DNA of 13,398 nt from an uncultured Rikenellaceae bacterium (GCA_949284665.1 CASDWR010000129.1:1-13398); one strand, 5' to 3'; numbered from the stretch's first letter, positions 1 to 8,119 are shown. Translations and numbers: made by a program. Notes: generated by a model not told the origin, from the letters alone.

Positions 1-57
1 AATTTGAGGACGGGCGGGAAGCAAATGAATCCTCAAGGGATGAAATAAAACGAGAAA

Positions 58-987
58 ATGGGAAAATCGCAATTCGATAACTGGGACGAGTTTTGTCGGA
101 AGTGGGAAAGATACCTTCGTCAGGAACGGGCCTTTTCGGAAAATACGATTTCGGCATATTTGTCTGACATCTGCCAGTTTCGCGACCATATACGTGTCGA
201 ATACGGAGAACGTGTCGGCCCACAAGAGGTGACAAAGGAGATGATAGAGTCTTATATGGCAGTGTTGTATGATCGGCATATGGAGGGGAGTTCTCAAGGG
301 AGAAAATTGAGCGGAATCCGTAATTTCTATCGTTTCCTGTTACTGACCGACCGGATCGAGGTTCTTCCAACCGATTTTGTCGAATATCCGGGTAGGGCGA
401 GTTTGTTGCCTGCCGTATTGACGGTCGAGGAAGTGGAACGTCTGCTTGATGCGATCGATCTCTCCACTGCGTTGGGAATTCGCAATCGGGCGATGCTTGA
501 AATGGCGTACAGTTGTGGGTTGCGTGTGTCGGAACTCATTGCGTTGCGTTTTTCGGATCTTTTTTTCGATGACGGATATGTGCGTATTGTGGGGAAGGGA
601 AACAAAGAGCGTCTTGTCCCCATCGGACAAGAGGCCGTGTATCGTACGGGGCAATATTTGGAGTTGCGACGTGAGATGCATGCAGACGTACGGAGCGCGG
701 ATATCGTCTTTCTTAATCGTCGCGGTAAGAAACTGACCAGACAAATGGTTTTCCATGTGATACGTGAAGCGGCGGTGTCGGCAGGCATAGAGAAAACGAT
801 CAGCCCCCATATTTTGCGTCACAGTTTTGCTACCCATCTGTTGCAGGGCGGGGCCAATATTCGTCAGGTGCAGGAATTGCTGGGACACGAATCGGTCGTC
901 ACAACCGAAATCTATACGCATATCAGTAACAACCGATTACGATCTTCTCTTGCAGAACATCATCCATTGAGTAAGATGAATCGGTGA
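58..987 (+). CDS. xerD: Site-specific tyrosine recombinase, XerD type
   Basis: XerC/XerD-family recombinase of 309 residues, the usual length. With its partner it cuts and rejoins DNA at dif to resolve chromosome dimers. Residues about 8-95 form the SAM-like, core-DNA-binding N-terminal domain; about 115-300 form the catalytic domain. The full catalytic set is visible: Arg156 in GLRVSEL, Lys180 in VGKGNKER, His251 and Arg254 in HILRHSFATHL, His277 in LGHES, and the nucleophile Tyr286 in EIYTHI. The start is the ATG after an A-rich stretch (ACGAGAAA); no in-frame earlier start is visible. It is intact and looks like a housekeeping enzyme rather than an integron or phage integrase: there is no extra N-terminal arm-binding domain and no cargo nearby. 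XerD is preferred over XerC on overall resemblance; XerC is the alternative. It converges on kdsC. The upstream neighbour lies outside the window. Confidence 0.9.
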   Translation: MGKSQFDNWDEFCRKWERYLRQERAFSENTISAYLSDICQFRDHIRVEYGERVGPQEVTKEMIESYMAVLYDRHMEGSSQGRKLSGIRNFYRFLLLTDRIEVLPTDFVEYPGRASLLPAVLTVEEVERLLDAIDLSTALGIRNRAMLEMAYSCGLRVSELIALRFSDLFFDDGYVRIVGKGNKERLVPIGQEAVYRTGQYLELRREMHADVRSADIVFLNRRGKKLTRQMVFHVIREAAVSAGIEKTISPHILRHSFATHLLQGGANIRQVQELLGHESVVTTEIYTHISNNRLRSSLAEHHPLSKMNR

Positions 988-1204
988 ATTTACGGCAGGG
1001 CAGGCTGTCGTTTCTCGTTTTCCCCGTCCTGGGAGATGGTATTTTTCGGCAATATGAGTCCTTCCCCTGTTTTGCGAGGGTATTTCCGATCGGTGCGTGA
1101 CGAAGGTATCTTACCGTTGTTTTCCCATGTGTCGGATTATATGTCCGGAACGGTCGGTTCGTCCGTCCTGTCCAAGAAGCCTTCCCATCGAAGGGATATC
1201 GGGG
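988..1204. other. Convergent intergenic region between xerD and kdsC
   Basis: About 217 bases lie between two convergent genes. I see no convincing gene on either strand. A small inverted repeat (CCTTC, 5-base loop, GAAGG) lies at 1180-1194, just past the kdsC stop, and a bulged one (CGGAAC / GTTCgtCCG) around 1147-1165. Neither has a clear T-run, so no Rho-independent terminator can be called with confidence. In related Bacteroidota a maf gene often follows kdsC; I translated this stretch and see no Maf remnant. Confidence 0.6.
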
Positions 1205-1750
1205 TTATAGCGATGCGGCAGCTTGCGTACAGTTTACACCCTGACAGTCTTTCGCCCATTTCCCTTGAGCACGCAAAGCCTGTTCAAGAATATCGCGAAC
1301 ACAACCATGCCCTCCCGGGTATTCCGATACGTAACGTGCTGCATCGATGATCTCACTCGCGGCATCTGCCGGGCATACGGGAATTCCGGCTGCCCGCATG
1401 CACTCCAGATCGGGAATATCGTCTCCCATGAAAACGACGTGATCGGAATTCAGGCCATAACGTTTGAGAATATCACGGAAACGTGTGATTTTGTCGGAAC
1501 AGTTCATGTGGAGTTCCGTCACGCCCAGGTATTCGAATCGTTTTTGGAGCGTTGCTCCGCGTCCCCCGGTGATAATGAAAATTTTATAACCCTGACGTAG
1601 TGCGTAGGCAATTGCATAACCGTCCTTTGCATAGTATGTGCGCAAAAAATCGCCATCGGCGAGCGGAGTAATGCCGCCATCGGTGAATACGCCATCCACA
1701 TCGAATACGAATGCTTCTACTTTTGCGATGTCTTCTTTGAAGTTTCCCAT
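1205..1750 (-). CDS. kdsC: 3-deoxy-D-manno-octulosonate 8-phosphate phosphatase (KdsC, HAD superfamily)
   Basis: A C0-type HAD hydrolase of 181 residues with no cap domain, the usual KdsC size. It removes phosphate from KDO-8-phosphate in the cytoplasm, giving KDO for lipopolysaccharide core synthesis. Motif I is FDVDGVFTDGG, with nucleophile Asp17 and acid/base Asp19. Motif II is Thr61 in IITGG, motif III Lys87 in CSDK, and motif IV GDD.PD with Asp110, Asp111 and Asp114. All catalytic positions are present. The family forms tetramers in which neighbouring subunits complete the active site. It is the last gene of the leftward block. Its ATG lies inside the 3' end of the DUF2520 gene (34-base overlap), suggesting coupled translation; no alternative ATG falls before motif I. 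The last 20 or so residues are cysteine- and alanine-containing and not conserved-looking. No other KDO gene is in the window. Confidence 0.92.
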   Translation of the reverse strand: MGNFKEDIAKVEAFVFDVDGVFTDGGITPLADGDFLRTYYAKDGYAIAYALRQGYKIFIITGGRGATLQKRFEYLGVTELHMNCSDKITRFRDILKRYGLNSDHVVFMGDDIPDLECMRAAGIPVCPADAASEIIDAARYVSEYPGGHGCVRDILEQALRAQGKWAKDCQGVNCTQAAASL

Positions 1751-2502
1751 ATGCTTTCACTCAGTTTCATGTACAGTTCTTCATATCGTTCCGGGCCTTC
1801 CCGATGCAGCAGGCGGCGATGACGTTCCATAGTGTCTTCATCGTTTCGAACAGCCGGTCCGGTTTGCCCTTTTTCCGGGTATGATGATTCGAAAGCTTTG
1901 TCTACGGTCTCAGAGACCAACGGACGAAGAGCCTCGAAAGGAATTCCTTTTCTGCGCAGCAAATCGGCTGCAATCGAGAAGAGGTGGTTGGTAAAATTGC
2001 AAGCAAAGACGGCTGCCGTATGCAATCGCATCCGTGTTTCCGAATCGGCCGGGTAGGTGCGGACCGATAGTGTCCCGGCAAAAGAGGCGAGAATTGCTGC
2101 GGCATGGGACGTGGATGCTTCCGTGAAAACAGGAATATCACTGAACCGGTGGATACGCCTGCCGGAGAAGGTTTGCAGAGGGTAAAATACCGCCCGATGG
2201 ACGATTTTTCCCGACAAAGCGTCGATGCCGACACCGCCTGCAGTATGTGCGACTACGGCTTCCTGTGGAAATGCCAATGTGTCGGAAAGGCTTCCGATCG
2301 CACGGTCGCTTACTGCCATTATATAGAGATCAGCCGGTTCGGAGACCATTTCGATCGGAGTGTAGGGTATTCCGAAGCGGGAAGACAGTTCCCCTCCCCT
2401 GGCGTGATTGCGAGCCCAGAGACGAACCGTATGGGGAGTATTACAAACCGCTTCAATCAATGCTTCGGCAACATTGCCGCTCCCGATTATCGTAATTTTC
2501 AT
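1717..2502 (-). CDS. Rossmann-fold protein with DUF2520 (putative oxidoreductase)
   Basis: 261 residues. The N-terminal half is a dinucleotide-binding Rossmann fold that opens at once with KITIIGSGNVAEAL (glycine-rich loop at residues 7-12), like F420-dependent NADP reductases and ketopantoate reductase relatives. The stretch around residues 60-110 (ADLYIMAVSDRAI, HTAGG, FYPLQTFS) and the C-terminal helical domain (HTAAVFACNFTNHL at 161-174, GPAVRND at 215-221) are characteristic of the Rossmann-like/DUF2520 family. The C-terminal domain probably dimerises and closes over the substrate. The reaction is not known; NAD(P)-dependent reduction is inferred from the fold only. Its pairing with kdsC recurs in Bacteroidota, but a role in KDO metabolism is unproven. 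The gene overlaps yihY-like upstream by 50 bases and kdsC downstream by 34. No Shine-Dalgarno sequence is seen before the ATG, which also points to coupled translation. The start is firm because the nucleotide-binding strand begins at residue 2. Confidence 0.88.
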   Translation of the reverse strand: MKITIIGSGNVAEALIEAVCNTPHTVRLWARNHARGGELSSRFGIPYTPIEMVSEPADLYIMAVSDRAIGSLSDTLAFPQEAVVAHTAGGVGIDALSGKIVHRAVFYPLQTFSGRRIHRFSDIPVFTEASTSHAAAILASFAGTLSVRTYPADSETRMRLHTAAVFACNFTNHLFSIAADLLRRKGIPFEALRPLVSETVDKAFESSYPEKGQTGPAVRNDEDTMERHRRLLHREGPERYEELYMKLSESIWETSKKTSQK

Positions 2503-3826
2503 TGTCTATCAGATCGATTAACAGCGTATTTTCATCGGAATCAGCTATTATGTTCCCGATATTGTCCAATATCCGGACTGCCGACTTCAGGTCTGGATCG
2601 TCGGACAGGGCGGTGATTCGGGTGCCGGTGTGTTCGGTCGAATAAATTACGTCCGACACTCGAATGCAGTGGGGATCGAGAGCCGGTACGTACAAGTTGA
2701 CTTTTTCGTTTTTGTCCGATTTGACCGTAAGCAGCAATCCTGCATTTTCCAGATCGTAGATTACGTCTTTAACGATGCGCAAGGGAAGCTTCAGAGTGGT
2801 GGCGATGATTTCGGATGTGACGGGGCTTCGTTTGCCGATAAAGTTTCGCAGGACGACGATCATGGCTGCGAGCGTTACTTTCCGGCGATCATCGTAACTG
2901 ACGAGCATGGCTTCCTTTTCCTGCATGTAACGGTCGATGTTCTGGTAAGCGAAAGAGAGTTCGGCACCCAGAAGTACGATCTGCCAACTGACCTGCAACC
3001 ATATTAAAAACAGCGGCAAAGCTGCGAAACTCCCGTAAATGATGTTGTAGGAACTGACGGAGCTTTGTATGTAAACATAGGCGATCTGAAATATCTGGAA
3101 AGCGGTCCCTGCCACTACCCCTGCCAAAGCAGCATTGCGGAGTCGGACTTTGGTGTTCGGGAGCATATAGTAGACGAATGTCAACAGAAGCCACAAGGCT
3201 GCCAATGACCCAAACCCATAAAGCAGGTCTTGCGGGATATAGCTGTATTGTGCGATCTGGTTGCGGATGTAAAGGATAATCCCGCTGGAGGAAACCCACA
3301 ACAAGGGTACGACGAAAATGACGGCGATATAGTCGCTGAACTTTCGGGCAAGACTGCGAGACTTTTTGATTTCCCAAATGGTGTTGAAGGCACTTTCGAT
3401 GTTCCCGAATACGCGCACAACGGCCCAGAACAAAACCACGAGACCCGTAATGGCAACAATACTGCCTTTCGTACGGAGCAACATGTTTTCGGCAAAAGTG
3501 AGAACGGAATCGATCAATGCCTTGTATTCGGGGAAACGAGTATAGAGGTAGGAACTCAAATTGGTATCGAGGCCGAATCCTTTCATGACTCCGAAAATCA
3601 AGGCCGCAATCGGGACAAGCGACATTAATGTATAGAATGTCAGTGCTGCCGAACGTACGATGATGTTGTGTTCGTTGATGCCGCGTACGGTATAGATGAT
3701 CACACGTGCCTGACGGACGGCCCATAAGGTCTTTTTGTTTTTGTACTCGTCGTCACCCTTTTGCCAGATGCCCGACTTGATGAAGTCCGTTATTTTCCTG
3801 ATCATTTTTCCCTTTTCCGTTCCCAT
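2453..3826 (-). CDS. YihY/BrkB-family inner-membrane protein with C-terminal winged-helix-like domain
   Basis: 457 residues. Residues about 35-300 form the YihY/BrkB domain: about six hydrophobic segments (near 57-80, 120-145, 165-187, 203-222, 230-252, 265-292) plus the family hallmark YGSFAALP at 264-271. The family was once annotated as ribonuclease BN; that was wrong, and its real role (envelope or transport) remains unclear. Residues about 310-385 are soluble and resemble a winged-helix domain (RKVTLAAMIVVLRNF, then SEIIATTLKLPLRIVKDVIYDLENAGLL), followed by an acidic tail. Two starts are possible: the ATG at 3826, two bases after the upstream stop, or Met8 at 3805, which has the better purine-rich leader (GGAAAAGGGAAAA). 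I keep the longer form without strong preference. The 3' end runs 50 bases into the DUF2520 gene. The function of the winged-helix part is unknown. Confidence 0.88.
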   Translation of the reverse strand: MGTEKGKMIRKITDFIKSGIWQKGDDEYKNKKTLWAVRQARVIIYTVRGINEHNIIVRSAALTFYTLMSLVPIAALIFGVMKGFGLDTNLSSYLYTRFPEYKALIDSVLTFAENMLLRTKGSIVAITGLVVLFWAVVRVFGNIESAFNTIWEIKKSRSLARKFSDYIAVIFVVPLLWVSSSGIILYIRNQIAQYSYIPQDLLYGFGSLAALWLLLTFVYYMLPNTKVRLRNAALAGVVAGTAFQIFQIAYVYIQSSVSSYNIIYGSFAALPLFLIWLQVSWQIVLLGAELSFAYQNIDRYMQEKEAMLVSYDDRRKVTLAAMIVVLRNFIGKRSPVTSEIIATTLKLPLRIVKDVIYDLENAGLLLTVKSDKNEKVNLYVPALDPHCIRVSDVIYSTEHTGTRITALSDDPDLKSAVRILDNIGNIIADSDENTLLIDLIDNENYDNRERQCCRSID

Positions 3827-3827
3827 C

Positions 3828-5036
3828 TTACAAAGATATGGTTTTTACTTCGATTGACCAAAGTGTTCCGGCGGTTTCAGTGAAGGCGAGTTGCGTATGC
3901 CCGCCTTCACTGATTCCCAATTCCCTGCAGATGCGGGCGACAGGATACGGGAAATGTCGTTTTAATATTTCCGCCGTTTTGATTCCACGTTTCCGGAACT
4001 CTTTTCTCAACTCTTTTGGTCGGTATGGTCTCATCGAAACGATCTCAAAAACTCTGCCCATTGTTTGCGGTGGAGGGGAATGGTGTGCAAAAACATATCC
4101 GTCGTATGGGTCGAGATAGATGTCGGGATCGAGTTGTCGGAAGTAAGGTTCGACAATCCGGGTTTTGCGCAATGAAACATCGGGAACAATCAGATATCGG
4201 TATGGAAGGGAGAAACGGTAGTCGTTTCCCGTATCCATCGGTTTTGGTCCTCTTTCGTTTGCCGGCAGTGAAAAGTGTCCTGTTCCCAACGCCGTGGCAC
4301 ATAGCCAGGCTGTATCGAATGAGTCGTCCGATATTGCATTCACCTCTTTGCATTCGCCTCCAAGCGAAACGGCTTCGACAGTACATCGGGGCCCGAAAAG
4401 CCGCAAGGCTTCATCGACATCCAGCATCGGAGAGTTCTTGACCACAATCCTGCGGGCGATTTTTTTTAAATGGGGCATCAATGCCAATACATTCGGGGAA
4501 CACTCTTCCGGTGCGGCTAGTCTGCGTCCGTCGGTCGAACGTCTGTCGGGATCGACATAGAGCAGATCAACTGTTTGTCCATTCAGGAGGTATTGTCCGA
4601 TGAAGTGTTCCGCCTCGTCGCACACGACTTCGATGTTATCGGCACCCAGCCTGGGAAAATTGATCCGAGCCGTTTCCGCGAGTATATCGTCGCGTTCTAC
4701 GGCGACTACACGGTCGAATTGTTTTGAGAGAGAATAGGCATCTACACCCAGTCCGCAGGTAAGATCGATACAGGTTTTCCCTGAGAACTCTTTGTGCATG
4801 GCGCAGGCTTCACTGCTGGCTTGTTCGAAGGCCCGGGGTGGAAGCAGACAGCGGGCCGCATGGAAAGAGGGTAGTTTCTTATGTGCCCGTTGCAGGTATT
4901 TGACCTGGGTGGCTATTAGTCGGGCATGGGGCAGGCGTTTGTCGAGAGCGATTCGTTCCGGGTCATTCTCGATATTGTGGTCGACGAGTTCCCGAATGTC
5001 GGGCCTGTCGAGGATCCGTATCTCTTCGATTGTCAT
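3828..5036 (-). CDS. Class I SAM-dependent methyltransferase with THUMP-like C-terminal domain
   Basis: 402 residues, probably cytoplasmic, with no membrane segment. An N-terminal helical region (1-85) precedes a Rossmann methyltransferase core. Motif I is DLTCGLGVD at 91-99, the acidic end of strand 2 is VERD at 113-116, and LLYVDPDRRS at 158-167 sits where motif IV belongs. KNSPMLD follows at 200-206. Residues about 275-400 match the general layout of the THUMP-like domain found in this Bacteroidota methyltransferase family, ending with a RICRELGISEGGHTQLAF segment. The DPDRR motif resembles the DPP-type motifs of RNA base methyltransferases, so RNA is a reasonable guess, but the substrate is not known. 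Its ATG overlaps the comEC stop in an ATGA arrangement (5033-5036), and the yihY-like start follows its stop by one base, so it sits mid-operon. A protein or small-molecule substrate cannot be excluded. Confidence 0.82.
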   Translation of the reverse strand: MTIEEIRILDRPDIRELVDHNIENDPERIALDKRLPHARLIATQVKYLQRAHKKLPSFHAARCLLPPRAFEQASSEACAMHKEFSGKTCIDLTCGLGVDAYSLSKQFDRVVAVERDDILAETARINFPRLGADNIEVVCDEAEHFIGQYLLNGQTVDLLYVDPDRRSTDGRRLAAPEECSPNVLALMPHLKKIARRIVVKNSPMLDVDEALRLFGPRCTVEAVSLGGECKEVNAISDDSFDTAWLCATALGTGHFSLPANERGPKPMDTGNDYRFSLPYRYLIVPDVSLRKTRIVEPYFRQLDPDIYLDPYDGYVFAHHSPPPQTMGRVFEIVSMRPYRPKELRKEFRKRGIKTAEILKRHFPYPVARICRELGISEGGHTQLAFTETAGTLWSIEVKTISL

Positions 5037-6562
5037 GATTCCGTCCTATTCAAGAGGGGTTTCCGATGTGTTGCAATATAAAAACGGATGCCCAGCAACG
5101 CGATGGCGATTGCCAGATAGACGAGCAGGGTTTGGATGAGCGATGGAGACCACTCTATGGAGGTCCACCAACGGCCGTCACAGAAACGAATGATCCGGTT
5201 TTGGATTCCGGCAGCACCTTCGAGTAATGAAGAAAAGAGAGGGTTCAGAACATCCAGGGGCATCAACATCCAGATGATCGAACCGAATACGATGATATTC
5301 GCTGTCAGAATGACCACCGGATTGAGAAAGAGAGTCGCGATACCGATGCGGCCGAAATGGTATGCGGACAGTGGTGCGGTTGTCAATGTGGCGGTAATGC
5401 CGACGATAATGATGCTCCACATGACATTGAGGAGCCTGAAGCGGCTTTCTACTACCCGAAACAGCGGGCGAAAGAGAATCATGATACCGAATACCGCCAC
5501 AAACGAGAGTTGAAAACTGAGGTCGTAGAACCAGTCGGGATATATCAGCAGCATGACAGTGGCTGCTCCCAACAGAAAATTCATCCCGTTTCCGCTCAAT
5601 GATGCAGCCAAGGCGATCTGTATGCAGGAGAACATGATGGCCGCCCGAATTGAGGAAGGAGAAAGCCCGGTCAGAAAGGCATAGAACCAAATCGCTCCGA
5701 TAGCTATGATGTTCTTGAGAATGTGTCCCTTGTCGGCAATAGGCAACAGGTAGAGCAGGAGGTTGATTAACAAGGCGACGATTCCAACATGGAGACCCGA
5801 CACGGCCAGCAAATGTGACGTCCCGGTATTCCCGTAACTCGTTTTCAGGGAAGAGGGAAGATCATTGCGCATGCCGAGGCTCATGGCTTTGCAGATCGCA
5901 CGGCTTTCCTGGTCGATTTGCAGACGATCGATCCGTGAGATTGCCTTGTTGCGCAGTAGTTCTGCATAATAACGGGGTGTACGGGTTTTCCCCGGCAAGA
6001 CAATCGGATTTTCCTGCGGGCCGATCCAGAGAGCACAACCGTATCCTCGGCGATGCATTAGAGTTGCATATGATTCGAATGCCGTTCCGGCGATTCCGGA
6101 AGTGCGAGCGGTCGTAACGATCCTGTCACCGGCAGAGATCGGGCCAAAACAGGTATCGATACGAAGGATCGTCTTTTCTGTGGCATCTTCCCATGTGGAA
6201 GTGAGGTCGTTCTCCAAACGAAACCTGATAATCGTAGCTGAAACCCGTTGCCATTGGCCGGTTATGACCGGAGTGTCTTCAATTTGCAGGACGGCCGTTA
6301 TCCGCTCTCCTTCGGGGATCGACCGTTCCGATCGAAAAAGATGTACGGATAGCATTGCCCCCAACAGGAGGGCGGAAAGTGCGTAGAATGTGGATTGAGG
6401 TAGGTCCCTCCAGTGCCAGGCGGCGCCGAGAGCCGCGAATAACGTGATGCAGAGAACCCATATGGGAAAAACGAAGGAATCAGCGATGAGAATTCCTCCG
6501 ATAACGGCCGGAAGAATTTTCAAAAAGGGAAGAGTGTCGGTGGGTATGATTCGGTGGCGCAT
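5033..6562 (-). CDS. comEC: ComEC/Rec2-family competence membrane channel, without metallo-beta-lactamase domain
   Basis: 509 residues. ComEC carries single-stranded DNA across the inner membrane during natural transformation. Two hydrophobic helices open the protein (about 12-30 and 33-49), and another lies near 57-75. Residues about 80-200 match the DUF4131/OB-fold region. The Competence domain spans about 215-495 and contains the family hallmark HLLAVSGLHVG at 250-260, followed by many hydrophobic segments, including SPSSIRAAIMF and LSFQLSFVAVFGI. The protein ends at THRKPLLNRTES shortly after the last membrane helix. The C-terminal metallo-beta-lactamase-like nuclease domain of Bacillus subtilis ComEC (776 residues) is therefore absent. 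The stop overlaps the next gene's ATG and I see no frameshift remnant, so the short form looks genuine. It lies 15 bases downstream of comM. Presence alone does not prove competence; no other uptake gene (comEA, comF, pilus) is in the window. Confidence 0.9.
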   Translation of the reverse strand: MRHRIIPTDTLPFLKILPAVIGGILIADSFVFPIWVLCITLFAALGAAWHWRDLPQSTFYALSALLLGAMLSVHLFRSERSIPEGERITAVLQIEDTPVITGQWQRVSATIIRFRLENDLTSTWEDATEKTILRIDTCFGPISAGDRIVTTARTSGIAGTAFESYATLMHRRGYGCALWIGPQENPIVLPGKTRTPRYYAELLRNKAISRIDRLQIDQESRAICKAMSLGMRNDLPSSLKTSYGNTGTSHLLAVSGLHVGIVALLINLLLYLLPIADKGHILKNIIAIGAIWFYAFLTGLSPSSIRAAIMFSCIQIALAASLSGNGMNFLLGAATVMLLIYPDWFYDLSFQLSFVAVFGIMILFRPLFRVVESRFRLLNVMWSIIIVGITATLTTAPLSAYHFGRIGIATLFLNPVVILTANIIVFGSIIWMLMPLDVLNPLFSSLLEGAAGIQNRIIRFCDGRWWTSIEWSPSLIQTLLVYLAIAIALLGIRFYIATHRKPLLNRTES

Positions 6563-6577
6563 GATCGGTTAGGAGTG

Positions 6578-8116
6578 TCAGTTCCCCCAGCCTCCTCGGT
6601 CGAGACTGCGATAATTGATGGCTTCGGCGATGTGCTTTGGCTCGATCGCTGTTGCTCCATCCAGATCGGCAATGGTGCGGGCCACCTTGATGATGCGGTC
6701 ATGAGCGCGTGCCGAGAGATTGAGCCGCTGCATGGCATTGCCTATCAACTGCCTGCATTGCTCGTCGAGGGGACAGAATTCGCGGAGCATGGCTGAATTC
6801 ATCATGGCGTTGGTGTGGACGCCATCGATATTTTCGAAACGCTTTCGTTGCATTTCTCGGGCGCGGACCACCCTCGTCCGAATGTCAGCACTGCTCTCTT
6901 GAGGTGTTTTTTCCGATATCTCACTGAAACTGACGGGTGTCACTTCGATGTGAAGGTCGATTCGGTCGAGCAGGGGGCCGGAAATACGACCCAAATAACG
7001 GGTCACGGCCCCTGCCGTACAGGTACACTCCTTTTCAGGATGGTTGTAGTATCCGCATGGACAGGGGTTCATCGAAGCTGCCAGAATAAAATTGGCAGGG
7101 TATTCGACACTGTATTTGGCTCGTGATACGGTAATTTTTTTGTCTTCCAGGGGTTGACGCAAAATTTCCAGCAGGTTGCGTCCGAATTCAGGGAGTTCGT
7201 CCATGAAGAGAATGCCGTTGTGAGCGAGAGAAATCTCCCCGGGTTGGGGGTTCGATCCTCCTCCGATGAGGGCGACCTGTGAGGTGAGGTGGTGAGGGGT
7301 GCGGAACGGGCGTCGGGTCATCAATCCTTTTTCACTGCCCAGTTTTCCTGCCACCGAATGTATCTTGGTGGTTTCGAGAGCCTCTTCGAGAGTCATGGGA
7401 GGCATGATCGTAGGCAAGCGTCGGGCCAGCATCGTTTTCCCTGATCCGGGTGAACCGATCAAGATGATATTGTGCCCTCCGGCGGCAGCCACCTCCAAGG
7501 CTCTTTTGGCGAAAGCCTGGCCTTTTACATCTGCAAAATCTTCCGCATATGGATTGTGCTTCGTATCGAATATTTGTTCGGGTGTTATTTGTGCTGGAAG
7601 TAACTCTTTCGTGCCGTTGAGGAAATCCGTTACCTGCCGCAGTGATGTGACACCGAAAGTCCTTATACCCGAAACGACAGCCGCTTCTGCGGCATTTGCA
7701 GCCGGGAGGATAATCCCACGGAAACCTCCTGTACGGGCATTGAGAGCGATCGGAAGCGCACCTTTGACCGGTTTGACGGTACCGTCGAGCGACAGTTCTC
7801 CCGATATCTGGTAATCCGGCAATCGTTGAGGGTCGATTTGCCCGGTAGCGGCAAGAATGGCTACGGCGATAGGCAGGTCGAGGGAAGAGCCCTCTTTCCT
7901 CAGATCGGCGGGAGCAAGATTTACGATGATCTTTTTCCCTGGCATTTTCAACCCGCTGTTTTCGAAGGCCGAGCGAATGCGTTCCTGACTCTCGCGTACA
8001 GCATTGTCTGGCAGTCCTGAAAGATACATGCCCAAGCCCGGCGAGATGTTGACTTCCACCTCGACGGTCAGAGCGTCGATGCCCACCAGCGCACTTGAAA
8101 AACATCCGATAAACAT
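6578..8116 (-). CDS. comM: ComM/YifB-family Mg-chelatase-like AAA+ ATPase
   Basis: 512 residues, the normal family length. In Vibrio cholerae and Haemophilus ComM is a hexameric helicase that drives branch migration while transforming DNA is integrated; the family is also widespread in bacteria not known to be competent. Residues about 1-170 form the N-terminal ChlI/Lon-protease-like domain. An AAA+ domain follows, with Walker A GSPGSGKT at 221-228, Walker B ILFMDE at 302-307, and a sensor-2/arginine-finger region around RISGPLLDRIDL at 377-388. Cysteines 352, 354, 364 and 366 (CPCG and CTC) form the conserved cluster of the family and could bind zinc. The C-terminal helical Mg-chelatase domain ends near LDRGGWGN. 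The gene starts three bases after the dnaB stop and is followed by comEC. That order fits a DNA processing or uptake role but does not prove one. Confidence 0.93.
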   Translation of the reverse strand: MFIGCFSSALVGIDALTVEVEVNISPGLGMYLSGLPDNAVRESQERIRSAFENSGLKMPGKKIIVNLAPADLRKEGSSLDLPIAVAILAATGQIDPQRLPDYQISGELSLDGTVKPVKGALPIALNARTGGFRGIILPAANAAEAAVVSGIRTFGVTSLRQVTDFLNGTKELLPAQITPEQIFDTKHNPYAEDFADVKGQAFAKRALEVAAAGGHNIILIGSPGSGKTMLARRLPTIMPPMTLEEALETTKIHSVAGKLGSEKGLMTRRPFRTPHHLTSQVALIGGGSNPQPGEISLAHNGILFMDELPEFGRNLLEILRQPLEDKKITVSRAKYSVEYPANFILAASMNPCPCGYYNHPEKECTCTAGAVTRYLGRISGPLLDRIDLHIEVTPVSFSEISEKTPQESSADIRTRVVRAREMQRKRFENIDGVHTNAMMNSAMLREFCPLDEQCRQLIGNAMQRLNLSARAHDRIIKVARTIADLDGATAIEPKHIAEAINYRSLDRGGWGN

Positions 8117-8119
8117 AAG

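Noticed and set aside
4..36. Inverted repeat TTGAGGA / TCCTCAA with a 19-base loop upstream of xerD
   Set aside because: Only seven pairs with a large loop at the window edge; without the upstream sequence it cannot be tied to an operator or terminator.
58..987. Tyrosine recombinase as a sign of an integrative element
   Set aside because: Length, domain layout and neighbours fit a housekeeping Xer enzyme; there are no att-like repeats, excisionase, relaxase or cargo genes.
1036..1350. Rightward reading frame of 104 codons after xerD
   Set aside because: The 3' half is antisense to kdsC, with no Shine-Dalgarno sequence or known family. It is not counted as a gene.
2889..3725. Leftward reading frame of 278 codons inside the yihY-like gene
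   Set aside because: Same strand, different frame; rich in His/Arg/Cys with no domain, while the main frame has the full BrkB membrane pattern.
7332..8105. Leftward reading frame of 257 codons inside comM
   Set aside because: Out-of-frame shadow of the conserved Mg-chelatase-like protein; no recognisable domain.
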